DNA from: Flavobacterium sp.
Lineage (GTDB): Bacteria; Bacteroidota; Bacteroidia; Flavobacteriales; Flavobacteriaceae
Length of the DNA stretch: 64,000 nt
Assembly (NCBI RefSeq): GCF_004211145.1
Contig: NZ_SEBS01000016.1
Span: 1-64,000, forward strand
Direction: 5' to 3'
Under the pieces are notes generated by a model. It did not search any database. It was not told where the DNA came from and worked only from the letters and a program-made list of their open reading frames with translations. This document shows, piece after piece, positions 44,476 through 52,042 of the stretch; within the stretch, counting starts at the first letter, position 1, and each line of letters starts with the position of its first letter. A program made the position numbers and the translations under genes.

Positions 44476-46038
44476 TTATTCTAGTGTCCATATATCAATA
44501 TAGTCAATTGGAGCTGGAGGTGTGTCGTAAAAATGACATCCAAAAACACAGACTCCTTCACTAATTAAATCAGCATGGCCTGAAGCCCACAAGGGGTTTG
44601 TTGAAACCATAGAATAGATACCTTTTATTCCTGATGTTAAAGCAGGATAGTTTTGGCCATTCATCCCTCCTTCACTACCATCTATATGAACATGGTTCGC
44701 ATTGTATGGAGTTGTTGTAGTTGCCGGATTTGTTCCAAAAGTTTCTTTCATCCATTTATTCAAAGCCTTTGCATTCAAAAAATAATATTTCCCATCAGCC
44801 CCCATTACTGTACCTGGATTCCCGTTAGTTGTAATAATTTGAGGAATATTAATCCCTGAATAATTTAATCCTCTAGAAACCTTTAATGCGCAATACCCTG
44901 CTACCAAATTTGGATAATCAATGAAAGCTTGCTGAACTGCGCCACCAATTGTTTGAACTAATGTAGCACCATTATTTGTTGGATACGCACTTTGAAAATT
45001 TGCCCATGTTGGCAAATTTTGCTGAGGAAAAGTAAGATTAGGATTTTCCCAGTAAGTTTCATCATAACTTAAAACATCCTGTCCTTCTCTTGGCATCATA
45101 AACCAATTCACAAACTGGCTCCATGTAATACTAGGATGATCCATTAAATAATCTACAGCCCAAGTCGCAAACCCCTCATCGCCTCCTTGATTAATATAAT
45201 AACTAATCTCCTCTGCAATATCGGGATTCCTATCTAAAAATTTTTTTTGCTCCATTGTTAATGTGCCCAAAAATATAGCTCCATCATTCAAGGGCAAGAC
45301 CGTTGCTGTATGTATAACACCTATCGAGCCTCCTCCACCGCCGTGACCCGGATTTGTTGGAGGATTTCCGCCTGATGTAGGAGGAACTCCGCCTCCGTCT
45401 CCGCCACCGCCGCCACCGCCGTCGCAAAACGTATACGTCGCCGAAGCAGTATATGCGGTTTGCGGACATGTACAAGCTTGTCCGGGCCAGTGTCCGGCAC
45501 ATCCGCATTGATAGTCAGTATAAATAGTGATGCTCACACAGCCTCCGAGCGCCCAAATCTTGTTGTCCTCCATCACTTCGTATATTTCCATATACTCTTC
45601 TGATCCCGGCTCTAGTAACAAATCGTACTTTACAAGGTAAGCCTTCAATTCCTCTTGAGCTGTTCCGGGATCTTTGATCTGGAAGATTAGATTCTCGGTT
45701 TTTTCGGAAACATATTTATTGACAAGAAAATTATAGGTAAGCTCATTAAGCGTGTTGACTATTTTAACCGTAGCAGAATCGATCACGATCTCATGTTGTT
45801 CGCCCTCACCATCTCGGAGTGTAAAACTGGGCGATTTTATATTCGGGACAAAACGCGACATTGCTTTATTGAGAGCCTCATCTCCCTTGCATTCAGACAG
45901 CGTCTTATAAGTTATAGTCGCTTGTTGGGTCGAACGCGAGCTTTGTAGTACACTTTCCTGCGCTTCGCAGCCTGCCAACAGTACCGCAATAACAATAAAA
46001 ACAAGAAACTGATAATTGATTTTTCGTATCAAGAGCAT
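44476..46038 (-). CDS. Lipoprotein polymorphic toxin with C-terminal Tae4-like amidase domain
   Basis: The 520-residue protein has a lipoprotein signal ending VLLAGC (lipidated Cys24). Residues 25-165 form an N-terminal domain, followed by a Cys-rich patch at 167-205 (QCGCAGHWPGQACTC). A Gly/Pro linker covers 206-238. A segment at 262-313 contains FLDRNPDIAEEISYYIN and HPSITWSQFVNWF, of a type I associate with Bacteroidota polymorphic toxins. The C-terminal domain (about 375-520) reads GYCALKVSRGLNYSGINIP, GKYYFLNAKALNKWM and WASGHADLI. This is the Tae4 (T6SS amidase 4) layout, with candidate catalytic Cys383 and His488, predicting cleavage of peptidoglycan D-Glu/mDAP peptides. Lipoprotein export instead of a T6SS-type start is odd. 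The gene is AT-rich only after the linker. Confidence 0.75.
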   Translation of the reverse strand: MLLIRKINYQFLVFIVIAVLLAGCEAQESVLQSSRSTQQATITYKTLSECKGDEALNKAMSRFVPNIKSPSFTLRDGEGEQHEIVIDSATVKIVNTLNELTYNFLVNKYVSEKTENLIFQIKDPGTAQEELKAYLVKYDLLLEPGSEEYMEIYEVMEDNKIWALGGCVSITIYTDYQCGCAGHWPGQACTCPQTAYTASATYTFCDGGGGGGGDGGGVPPTSGGNPPTNPGHGGGGGSIGVIHTATVLPLNDGAIFLGTLTMEQKKFLDRNPDIAEEISYYINQGGDEGFATWAVDYLMDHPSITWSQFVNWFMMPREGQDVLSYDETYWENPNLTFPQQNLPTWANFQSAYPTNNGATLVQTIGGAVQQAFIDYPNLVAGYCALKVSRGLNYSGINIPQIITTNGNPGTVMGADGKYYFLNAKALNKWMKETFGTNPATTTTPYNANHVHIDGSEGGMNGQNYPALTSGIKGIYSMVSTNPLWASGHADLISEGVCVFGCHFYDTPPAPIDYIDIWTLE

Positions 46039-46140
46039 AGTTTGTTTGATTAAGATTCCCCACCAAAGTACCCTATCCCTCCAAACAAAACAATCCCCAA
46101 ATTAAGGGATATTTTAAAACTACCTAATTTTAGGGAGAGG

Positions 46141-46704
46141 CTATTTCCAGTAAAGAGTTTCCATTAAAGTCTGCATATCATTCTTAATATAATCGGCAGC
46201 GGGCATGATCGAATCGAAGTTTGGTTTTGCGTAGAAATACAGCGAGCCCGTAATGAAGTGTTTTGTACTGTCGGTCAGGTAAAATTGCGAATTGGTCGCG
46301 GCATTTCCTCCGACGCTGTAAAACATACCATAAACTTTCTTATCGCGGTTCACGAACGGTTGTTCGGTTATCGCGTCGGCTTTGATCACGTGTTCGTACG
46401 TAAGTTTTTGGGCATCGCGCAGCAATTTGTCGATGTCCCCGTTGACGGTCTTGTAAGTCAGGTAAACCGTCGCCTTCATTTTTGGGTAATGGATCGTGTA
46501 GCTGCAGTTTTTCTCGGGCTTGATGAACGCGTTCGAGTTCATGTAGAAACCGTACGGGCAGCCGTCGGAGAAATTCGCATAATTCGCCACGGGATAATCC
46601 AACCTCAGGAATCCGCCGGGTTTTGGCAACACGTCGTCCTTGCAGCCGGCGATCGACAACAACATAAACGAAACTAAAACATAAGGCGTAATTTTCTTAA
46701 GCAT
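46141..46704 (-). CDS. gldD: Gliding motility lipoprotein GldD
   Basis: The 187-residue lipoprotein has a signal ending LSIAGC. The mature part begins KDDVLPKPGGFLRLDYPVAN, the GldD hallmark. CPYGFYMNSNAFI, SYTIHYPKMKATVYLTYKTV and FYLTDSTKHFITGSLYFYAK follow. GldD is needed for gliding and T9SS function in Flavobacterium. The ATG at 46704 overlaps the end of gldE by eight bases; the frame's earlier TTG is not needed. It lies downstream of ssb-gldE in the classic gldE-gldD order and borders the AT-rich toxin array. Confidence 0.96.
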   Translation of the reverse strand: MLKKITPYVLVSFMLLSIAGCKDDVLPKPGGFLRLDYPVANYANFSDGCPYGFYMNSNAFIKPEKNCSYTIHYPKMKATVYLTYKTVNGDIDKLLRDAQKLTYEHVIKADAITEQPFVNRDKKVYGMFYSVGGNAATNSQFYLTDSTKHFITGSLYFYAKPNFDSIMPAADYIKNDMQTLMETLYWK

Positions 46705-47998
46705 GTTCAACGGTAACTTTGATTTGTTTGATGCGCTTTCTATCGACTGACTCTATCGTAAAACGGCATTTGTCGAAATTTATTTTTTGGCCCTTCTTGG
46801 GGAAATTTCCAAGGATCTCGAGTAGGAAACCCGCCAACGTCTCGGCCTCGCCTTTGCTTTCCTCGAAAGTCGATTCGTCGAGGTCAATGATACGGTAAAA
46901 ATCCCGAAGATTGACTTTGCCTTCGAACAAAAACGTGTTGTCGGAAATCTGGGAATACGAAATGTTGTCGTCGTCGAATTCGTCTGAAATGTCGCCGACG
47001 ATTTCCTCGATCACATCTTCAAGCGACACCAAACCCGATGTTCCGCCGTATTCGTCGACCACGATCGCCAAGTGGTTTTTCATGCCTTGGAAATCCTTGA
47101 GCAGGTTGTCGAGTTTCTTGTTTTCAGGAACGAAAAACGGTTCGCGGATCAAAGCCTTCCAATCGAATTCCTTTTTCCCGATGTGCGGAATCAAGTCCTT
47201 CACGAACAAAACGCCCGTGATATGATCGATGTTTTCCTCGTAAACGGGAATGCGCGAAAATCCTTTTTCAATGATCTGCGGCAGGATTTCGGCGTAGGAA
47301 TCGGTGATGTCGAGCGCGAAAATATCGATGCGCGGACTCATGACCTGTCGTGTTTCGGTGTTTCCGAACGATACGATTCCCTCGAGGATTTTCTGTTCCT
47401 GTTGTGACGTTTCTTCGCTCGAGGTCAATTCCAACGCCTGCGATAATTGATCTACCGAGAAATTGGATCTTTGTTTTCCGCCGAGCTTACGGTGCAGAAA
47501 TCGCGTGATCGATCGCAACGGAATACTGACCGGAGTCAACACCGCATCGAGAAACGTGAGCGGACCCGCGATGAAGTGAGAGAATCGCAAGTTGTTTCTA
47601 TTCGCGTAGATTTTTGGTAACACGTCGCCGAAAAGCAAAATGAAAAACGTGACGACAATAATTTCGACCACAAATTTGAGCAACGGTATTTTGATGAATG
47701 AAAATAACGTCGTGCCGATCGTAAAGAAAAGTATCACGACGGCCATGTTCACGAAACTGTTCGTGACCAGAATCGTCGCGAGCAATTTCTTGGGACGCTG
47801 AAGGAGTTTTGAGAGTATCGCGGCTTTCTTGGCATCGCGCTTGGCCGAATCTTCTAAATCTTTGGGCGAAAGAGAGAAAAGTGCCACCTCAGCCGCCGAC
47901 ACCAATGCCGAACAAAAAAGCAGCACGAAAATGACCGCAAAGCCTGCAGTCAGGCCGATGCTCGTGGAAAGAAGTTCGCTATTGGGCTCGGGGTCCAA
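46697..47998 (-). CDS. gldE: Gliding motility-associated membrane protein GldE
   Basis: The 433-residue protein of the CorC/HlyC (CNNM-CBS) family has an N-terminal transmembrane domain (about 10-190) with SALVSAAEVALFSLSPKDLE. Two CBS domains follow (about 210-340), with RQVMSPRIDIFALDI and NHLAIVVDEYGGTSGLVSLE. A C-terminal transporter-associated domain reads AETLAGFLLEILGNFPKKGQ. GldE is a partial functional relative of GldD in F. johnsoniae motility. It is overlapped by gldD downstream and follows ssb by 21 bases. Confidence 0.95.
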   Translation of the reverse strand: MDPEPNSELLSTSIGLTAGFAVIFVLLFCSALVSAAEVALFSLSPKDLEDSAKRDAKKAAILSKLLQRPKKLLATILVTNSFVNMAVVILFFTIGTTLFSFIKIPLLKFVVEIIVVTFFILLFGDVLPKIYANRNNLRFSHFIAGPLTFLDAVLTPVSIPLRSITRFLHRKLGGKQRSNFSVDQLSQALELTSSEETSQQEQKILEGIVSFGNTETRQVMSPRIDIFALDITDSYAEILPQIIEKGFSRIPVYEENIDHITGVLFVKDLIPHIGKKEFDWKALIREPFFVPENKKLDNLLKDFQGMKNHLAIVVDEYGGTSGLVSLEDVIEEIVGDISDEFDDDNISYSQISDNTFLFEGKVNLRDFYRIIDLDESTFEESKGEAETLAGFLLEILGNFPKKGQKINFDKCRFTIESVDRKRIKQIKVTVEHA

Positions 47999-48019
47999 AT
48001 TTTTGGTGATTGGTTAAAC

Positions 48020-48451
48020 TTAGAACGGCAGGTCGTTTTCAGGCAGATCCCCGCGTTCGTAACTCGTGCCTTTCGGCGCCGATCCTGAAGGTTGTCGGTT
48101 CGAATCAAGGTCTTTCTTTACGTTTAGGAACGTGAATTCGGTGACCTGGATTTCAGTCGTGAATTTCGTCGTTCCGTCCTCGGCTTGCCATTGGCGCGAT
48201 TTGATTCGGCCTTCCACATAGATCTTGTCGCCTTTTGAAAGATATTTTTCGCAGATCTCGGCCGCCTTGTTTCGCACGACGAGATTGTGCCATTCGGTCG
48301 ACGTGATCTTCTCGTTCGTCGATTTGTTGATATACGTTTCATTCGTGGCCAGCGGAAAACGCCCGATGCAATTGCCGCCGTCAAAATAATGCATTTTGAC
48401 TTCGTCGCCCAAATGGCCGATCAGCATGACTTTATTTAAGGTTCCGCTCAT
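48020..48451 (-). CDS. ssb: Single-stranded DNA-binding protein
   Basis: The 143-residue protein has an OB fold: LNKVMLIGHLGDEVKMHYFD, STEWHNLVVRNKAAEICEKY and KGDKIYVEGRIKSRQWQAED. A Pro/Ser-rich linker ends in the acidic tip ENDLPF that recruits repair and replication proteins. The linker is short compared with E. coli SSB. It is the first gene of ssb-gldE-gldD. Its upstream region is taken up by a repeat field, so the promoter must lie within or just before it. Confidence 0.96.
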   Translation of the reverse strand: MSGTLNKVMLIGHLGDEVKMHYFDGGNCIGRFPLATNETYINKSTNEKITSTEWHNLVVRNKAAEICEKYLSKGDKIYVEGRIKSRQWQAEDGTTKFTTEIQVTEFTFLNVKKDLDSNRQPSGSAPKGTSYERGDLPENDLPF

Positions 48452-48480
48452 GTTTCGTGGATTAGATGTGTAAATATAAG

Positions 48481-48850
48481 TTTAATTGTTGAATCGTTGA
48501 ATCGTTTGTTTGAATTCTTGTTTGCCGTGGATGAGTTGGTTTTTGTTGATTTGTTGATTTGAAATACTTGTCTGCCGGGGACGAGTTGGTTTTTGTTGAT
48601 TTGTTGATTTGTTGATTTGAAATACTTGCCTGCCGTGGACGAGTTGGTTTTTGTTGATTTGTTGATTTGTTGATTTGTTGATTTGAAATACTTGCCTGCC
48701 GTGGATGAGTTGGTTTTTGTTGATGCGTTGATTTGTTGATTTGTTGATTTGAAATACTTGTCTGCCGTGGATGAGTTGGTTTGTGTTGATTTGTTGATTT
48801 GTTGATTTGAATGCTCGCTTGCTATTGATAAGTTAGTTTTTATTGGCGGG
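48481..48850. repeat. Compound minisatellite with nested 8-bp units
   Basis: Blocks of CTTGCCTGCCGTGGATGAGT plus TGGTTTTT are followed by two to four copies of the 8-mer GTTGATTT and then GAAATA. Successive blocks start near 48521, 48571, 48629, 48695 and 48761, giving spacings of 50, 58, 66 and 66 bp. These differ by 8 bp, as expected from gain or loss of the inner unit. The array decays towards 48850. It lies upstream of ssb. Confidence 0.85.
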
Positions 48851-48929
48851 CTGCTCTGTTGATTTGTTCCGCTGCGATTTATCAGTTGGGCTACGCTTAG
48901 GTGTTTATTTGAATTCCGGTGTTATGAAA

Positions 48930-50156
48930 CGATTCATTTTAATTGATATTCTAATTGTCGTGAATCTCTGTTTGAACTTCGCCTTCGAACGACGATAATC
49001 AACAAAACTTAATACACCATCGGCAGGCAACGATTCATTTTAATTGATATTTTAATCGTCGGAGAATCTCTGTTTGAATTTTCCCTTCGAACGACGATCA
49101 TCGACAGAACTTAATATACCATCGGCAGGCAAACGATTCATTTTAATTGATATTCTAAGTGTCGGAGAATGTCTGTTTGAACTTTGCCTTCGAACGACGA
49201 TCATCAACAAAACTTAATTTACCATCGGCAGGCAGCGATTCATTTTCATTGATATTCTAAGTGTCGGAGAATGTCTGTTTGAACTTGGCCTTCGAACGAC
49301 GATCATCAACAAAACTTAATATACCATCGGCAGGCAACGATTCATTTTAATTGATATTCTAATTGTCGGAGAATCTCTGTTTGAATTTTGCCTTCGAACG
49401 ACGATCATCAACAAAACTTAATATACCATCGGCAGGCAACGATTCATTTTAATTGATATTCTAATTGTCGTGAATCTCTGTTTGAATTTTGCCTTCGAAC
49501 GACGATCATCAACAAAACTTAATATACCATCGGCAGGCAACGATTTATTTTAATTGACATTCTAATTGTCGTAGAAACTCTGTTTGAACTTTGCCTTCGA
49601 ACGACGATCATCAACAAAATTTAATATACCATCGGCAGGCAACGATTCATTTTAATTGATATTCTAAGTGTCGGAGAATGTCTGTTTGAACTTTGCCTTC
49701 GAACGACGATCATCAACAGAACTTATATACCATCGGCAGGCAACGATTCATTTTAATTGATATTCTAATTGTCGGAGAATCTCTGTTTGAATTTTGCCTT
49801 CGAACGACGATCATCAACAAAACTTAATTTACCATCGGCAGGCAACGATTCGTTTTAATTGATATTCTAATTGTCGTGAATCTCAGTTTGAATTTTGCCT
49901 TCGAACGACGATCATCGACAGAACTTAATATACCATCGGCAGGCAGCGATTCATTTTAATTGATATTCTAAGTGTCGGAGAATGTCTGTTTGAACTTTGC
50001 CTTCGAACGACGATCATCGATAGAACTTAATATACCATCGGCAGGCAACGATTCATTTTAATTGATATTCTAATTGTCGTAGAAACTCTGTTTGAACTTT
50101 GCCTTCGAACGACGATCATCAACAAAATTTAACATACCATCGGCAGGCAACGATTC
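48930..50156. repeat. Tandem array of about 102-bp repeats, twelve units
   Basis: The motif CGATTCATTTTAATTGATAT begins units at 48930, 49031, 49134, 49236, 49338, 49440, 49541 (CGATTTATT), 49643, 49744, 49846, 49947 and 50049. A thirteenth start at 50151 breaks off after CGATTC. Period is 101-103 bp and units are nearly identical. Each unit contains GATTC…GAATC and TTGCCT…AGGCAA inverted segments, with CGAT/ATCG inside the second, so it can fold into two hairpins. There is no open frame and no spacer variation. Confidence 0.95.
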
Positions 50157-50188
50157 AAATCAACAAATCAACAAATCAACACATCAAC
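50156..50188. repeat. AAATCAAC repeat, inverted partner of the GTTGATTT units
   Basis: AAATCAACAAATCAACAAAT and CAACACATCAACC follow the array and are the reverse complement of the inner 8-mer at 48540-48810. The whole field is thus flanked by inverted copies. It ends directly at the mutY stop. Confidence 0.85.
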
Positions 50189-50190
50189 CG

Positions 50191-51219
50191 TTACCTAAAA
50201 AAATGCCTGTCGATAAAATTCCCCAACACTACCGGAACCGGAAAACCACGAACGTCGTCTATCGAAATTCCATTTTCCAATTTTCCTGAAACCTCGACTT
50301 TCCAGAATCGGATGAACAAATGCTGGTGCGAAAGTTTGTGCGTGATCGCGGTCTGGTCGATTTCAGAAACGGAAAGGATTTCGTTTTTTGCTATCGCATC
50401 CGAAACAATTGCCAAGTTAGCAGCTGCTTGGGTTTCTACTAATGGAAATTCGTAAAGATTCTGCCAGATGCCTTTGCCTTCGCGTTTCTGCAACAGCGTA
50501 TTTCCGACAGCATCCTGATACACCATATAATTGAAGTAGCGATTCGTGATCTTTTGCTTCTTGAGTTTCACGGGAAGTTTATCGACTTTTCCTTTTGCGA
50601 GTGCGAGGCAGCCGTCGTTCATCGGGCAAAACATGCACGCGGGATTCTTCGGGACACATTGCAACGCTCCGAATTCCATCATCGCCTGGTTGAACGTCGC
50701 GGGATCGTCTTTGGGCATGAGTTCGAATGCAAGCGCGGCGAATTCCTTCTTGGCCTTGGGCGATGCGATGTCGGTTTCAATATCGAAATAACGTGACAGG
50801 ACGCGAAATACGTTTCCGTCGACAACGGGAACCGCTTCCTTGTATGAAAACGATGCGATTGCGGCCGCCGTGTAGTCGCCGACACCTTTCAATTGGAGTA
50901 GATCTTTGTAGTTCGAAGGGAATTTTCCGCCGAGTTCGTGCGCTACGATTTTCGCGGTTCCGTGCAGGTTTCTCGCACGTGAATAATAGCCGAGTCCTTG
51001 CCATAATTTGAGCACTTTTTCCTCGTCGGCGTTCGCGAGGTCGAACACTGTAGGAAACGTCTCGGTAAACTTATAATAATACGGCATTCCCTGCGCAACC
51101 CGCGTTTGCTGGAGCATAATCTCAGAAAGCCATATATGGTAAGGATTCGTGGTTTCGCGCCAAGGCAATTCGCGCCTGTTTTGTAAATACCATTGAATAA
51201 GACGTTTAGCGAAGTCCAT
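50191..51219 (-). CDS. mutY: A/G-specific adenine glycosylase
   Basis: The 342-residue base-excision enzyme removes A opposite 8-oxoG. LPWRETTNPYHIWLSEIMLQ and QQTRV form the N-terminal core. GVGDYTAAAIASFSY then VPVVDGNVFRVLSR is the HhH-GPD motif with the catalytic Asp. The [4Fe-4S] ligands lie in CVPKNPACMFCPMNDGC (Cx6Cx2Cx5C). The C-terminal NUDIX-like domain ends before the repeat field. MDFAKRLIQWYLQ at 51219 is the likely start. A TACTTTTG box lies 19 bases upstream. Confidence 0.96.
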   Translation of the reverse strand: MDFAKRLIQWYLQNRRELPWRETTNPYHIWLSEIMLQQTRVAQGMPYYYKFTETFPTVFDLANADEEKVLKLWQGLGYYSRARNLHGTAKIVAHELGGKFPSNYKDLLQLKGVGDYTAAAIASFSYKEAVPVVDGNVFRVLSRYFDIETDIASPKAKKEFAALAFELMPKDDPATFNQAMMEFGALQCVPKNPACMFCPMNDGCLALAKGKVDKLPVKLKKQKITNRYFNYMVYQDAVGNTLLQKREGKGIWQNLYEFPLVETQAAANLAIVSDAIAKNEILSVSEIDQTAITHKLSHQHLFIRFWKVEVSGKLENGISIDDVRGFPVPVVLGNFIDRHFFR

Positions 51220-51237
51220 GTTTACGGGCGAAAGCGG

Positions 51238-51245
51238 CAAAAGTA
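51238..51245 (-). promoter_or_regulatory. -7 box for mutY
   Basis: The minus strand reads TACTTTTG, placing the transcript start near the ATG at 51219. No TTG -33 is seen. Confidence 0.45.
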
Positions 51246-51279
51246 AAAGTTTATGTTATTAAATTTTAATTAATTATGG

Positions 51280-51311
51280 TTGAATTATTGGTTTTTTAAT
51301 TCTTATATTTG
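51280..51311 (+). promoter_or_regulatory. Promoter of the HU gene
   Basis: TTG (51280-51282), 21 bases, TATATTTG (51304-51311), a full match to the Bacteroidota consensus, 41 bases before the ATG. Confidence 0.75.
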
Positions 51312-51351
51312 CACCTCGAAAAATATCACACAATTATTAAAACGCAAGAAA

Positions 51352-51642
51352 ATGACGAAAGCAGATATCGTAGCGAAAATTTCTGAGAAGTTAGGTCTTG
51401 AAAAAGGCGATGTTCAGGCAACTGTAGAATCTTTTATGGACGAGGTCAAGACTTCTCTCGAAACAGGAGACAACGTTTATTTGAGAGGTTTTGGAAGCTT
51501 CATCATCAAGACAAGAGCTGAAAAAACAGGAAGAAACATCTCTAAAAACACCACGATCAAAATTCCTGCTCACAACATCCCGGCATTCAAACCTGCAAAG
51601 GTGTTTGTTGAAGGTGTTAAAACCAACAACGAAGCAAAATAA
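51352..51642 (+). CDS. HU-family DNA-binding protein
   Basis: The 96-residue histone-like protein reads MTKADIVAKISEKLGLEKGD, then VYLRGFGSFIIKTRAEKTGR and NISKNTTIKIPAHNIPAFKP, the HU/IHF arm with the DNA-intercalating Pro region. It bends and compacts DNA as a dimer. The frame extends 24 residues upstream, but that stretch overlaps the promoter; ATG 51352 is right. It is followed after 28 bases by the small basic gene. Confidence 0.96.
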   Translation: MTKADIVAKISEKLGLEKGDVQATVESFMDEVKTSLETGDNVYLRGFGSFIIKTRAEKTGRNISKNTTIKIPAHNIPAFKPAKVFVEGVKTNNEAK

Positions 51643-51670
51643 CCAATAATTAATCACTAAAATTCGCATT

Positions 51671-51763
51671 ATGCCAAGTGGTAAAAAGAGAAAAAGACAT
51701 AAGGTAGCGACGCACAAACGTAAAAAACGTGCGAGAGCTAACCGTCACAAGAAGAAAAAGTAG
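51671..51763 (+). CDS. 30-residue Lys/Arg-rich ribosomal-type small protein
   Basis: The ATG at 51671 encodes MPSGKKRKRHKVATHKRKKR followed by ARANRHKKKK and a stop. Nearly two thirds of residues are basic. Bacteroidota genomes carry this peptide next to HU and rng; from memory, related short proteins are annotated as AURKAIP1/COX24-domain (mS38/bS22-like), a ribosomal small-subunit component. It lies between the HU gene and a terminator hairpin, so it is expressed with HU. It is too short for many gene finders. Confidence 0.75.
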   Translation: MPSGKKRKRHKVATHKRKKRARANRHKKKK

Positions 51764-51786
51764 TTCTTTAACTACTTTTTTCTTTT
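51755..51786 (+). terminator. Terminator after the small basic gene
   Basis: AAAAAGTAGTT / AACTACTTTTTT. The left arm includes the stop codon of the 30-residue gene. Confidence 0.85.
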
Positions 51787-51957
51787 TAGGAAAATTAGAA
51801 AAATTACAAATCGTTCATTGAAATCGGGTTACAATCGAAAAGTCAGATGTCCAAAGCTACAAGCAGCGCGGCGTTTGAGAGAGCTTTTCAGGTAATCCAC
51901 CGGGTAATTACATACCTGTTATTTATTGTTTAATCCATCCCCTATTTGGGTACAAGG

Positions 51958-52018
51958 CGCAAGGTGTAAGGTGCAAGGTTTTCGAACCCTGAACCCTGAA
52001 CCCTGAACCCTGAACCTC
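51958..52018. repeat. ACCCTGA tandem repeat upstream of rng
   Basis: GCGCAAGGTGTAAGGTGCAA, then four to five units of GAACCCT. A shorter copy (AACCCTGAACCTTGTACCCT) is at 36523-36550. The remaining gap 51787-51957 shows no gene. Confidence 0.75.
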
Positions 52019-52042
52019 AACTATCGGATAAAAATTTACAGT

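Noticed and set aside
41799..46038. Complete T6SS locus
   Set aside because: No tss or Hcp/VgrG genes are present in the window; only the effector-like domain and immunity-like genes are seen.
48070..48110. GGTTCGAATC, resembling a tRNA T-arm
   Set aside because: It lies inside the ssb coding region and no acceptor or anticodon arm can be formed around it.
48930..50156. Possible CRISPR array
   Set aside because: The units are contiguous, about 102 bp each, with no spacers of differing sequence and no cas genes nearby; this is a plain tandem repeat.
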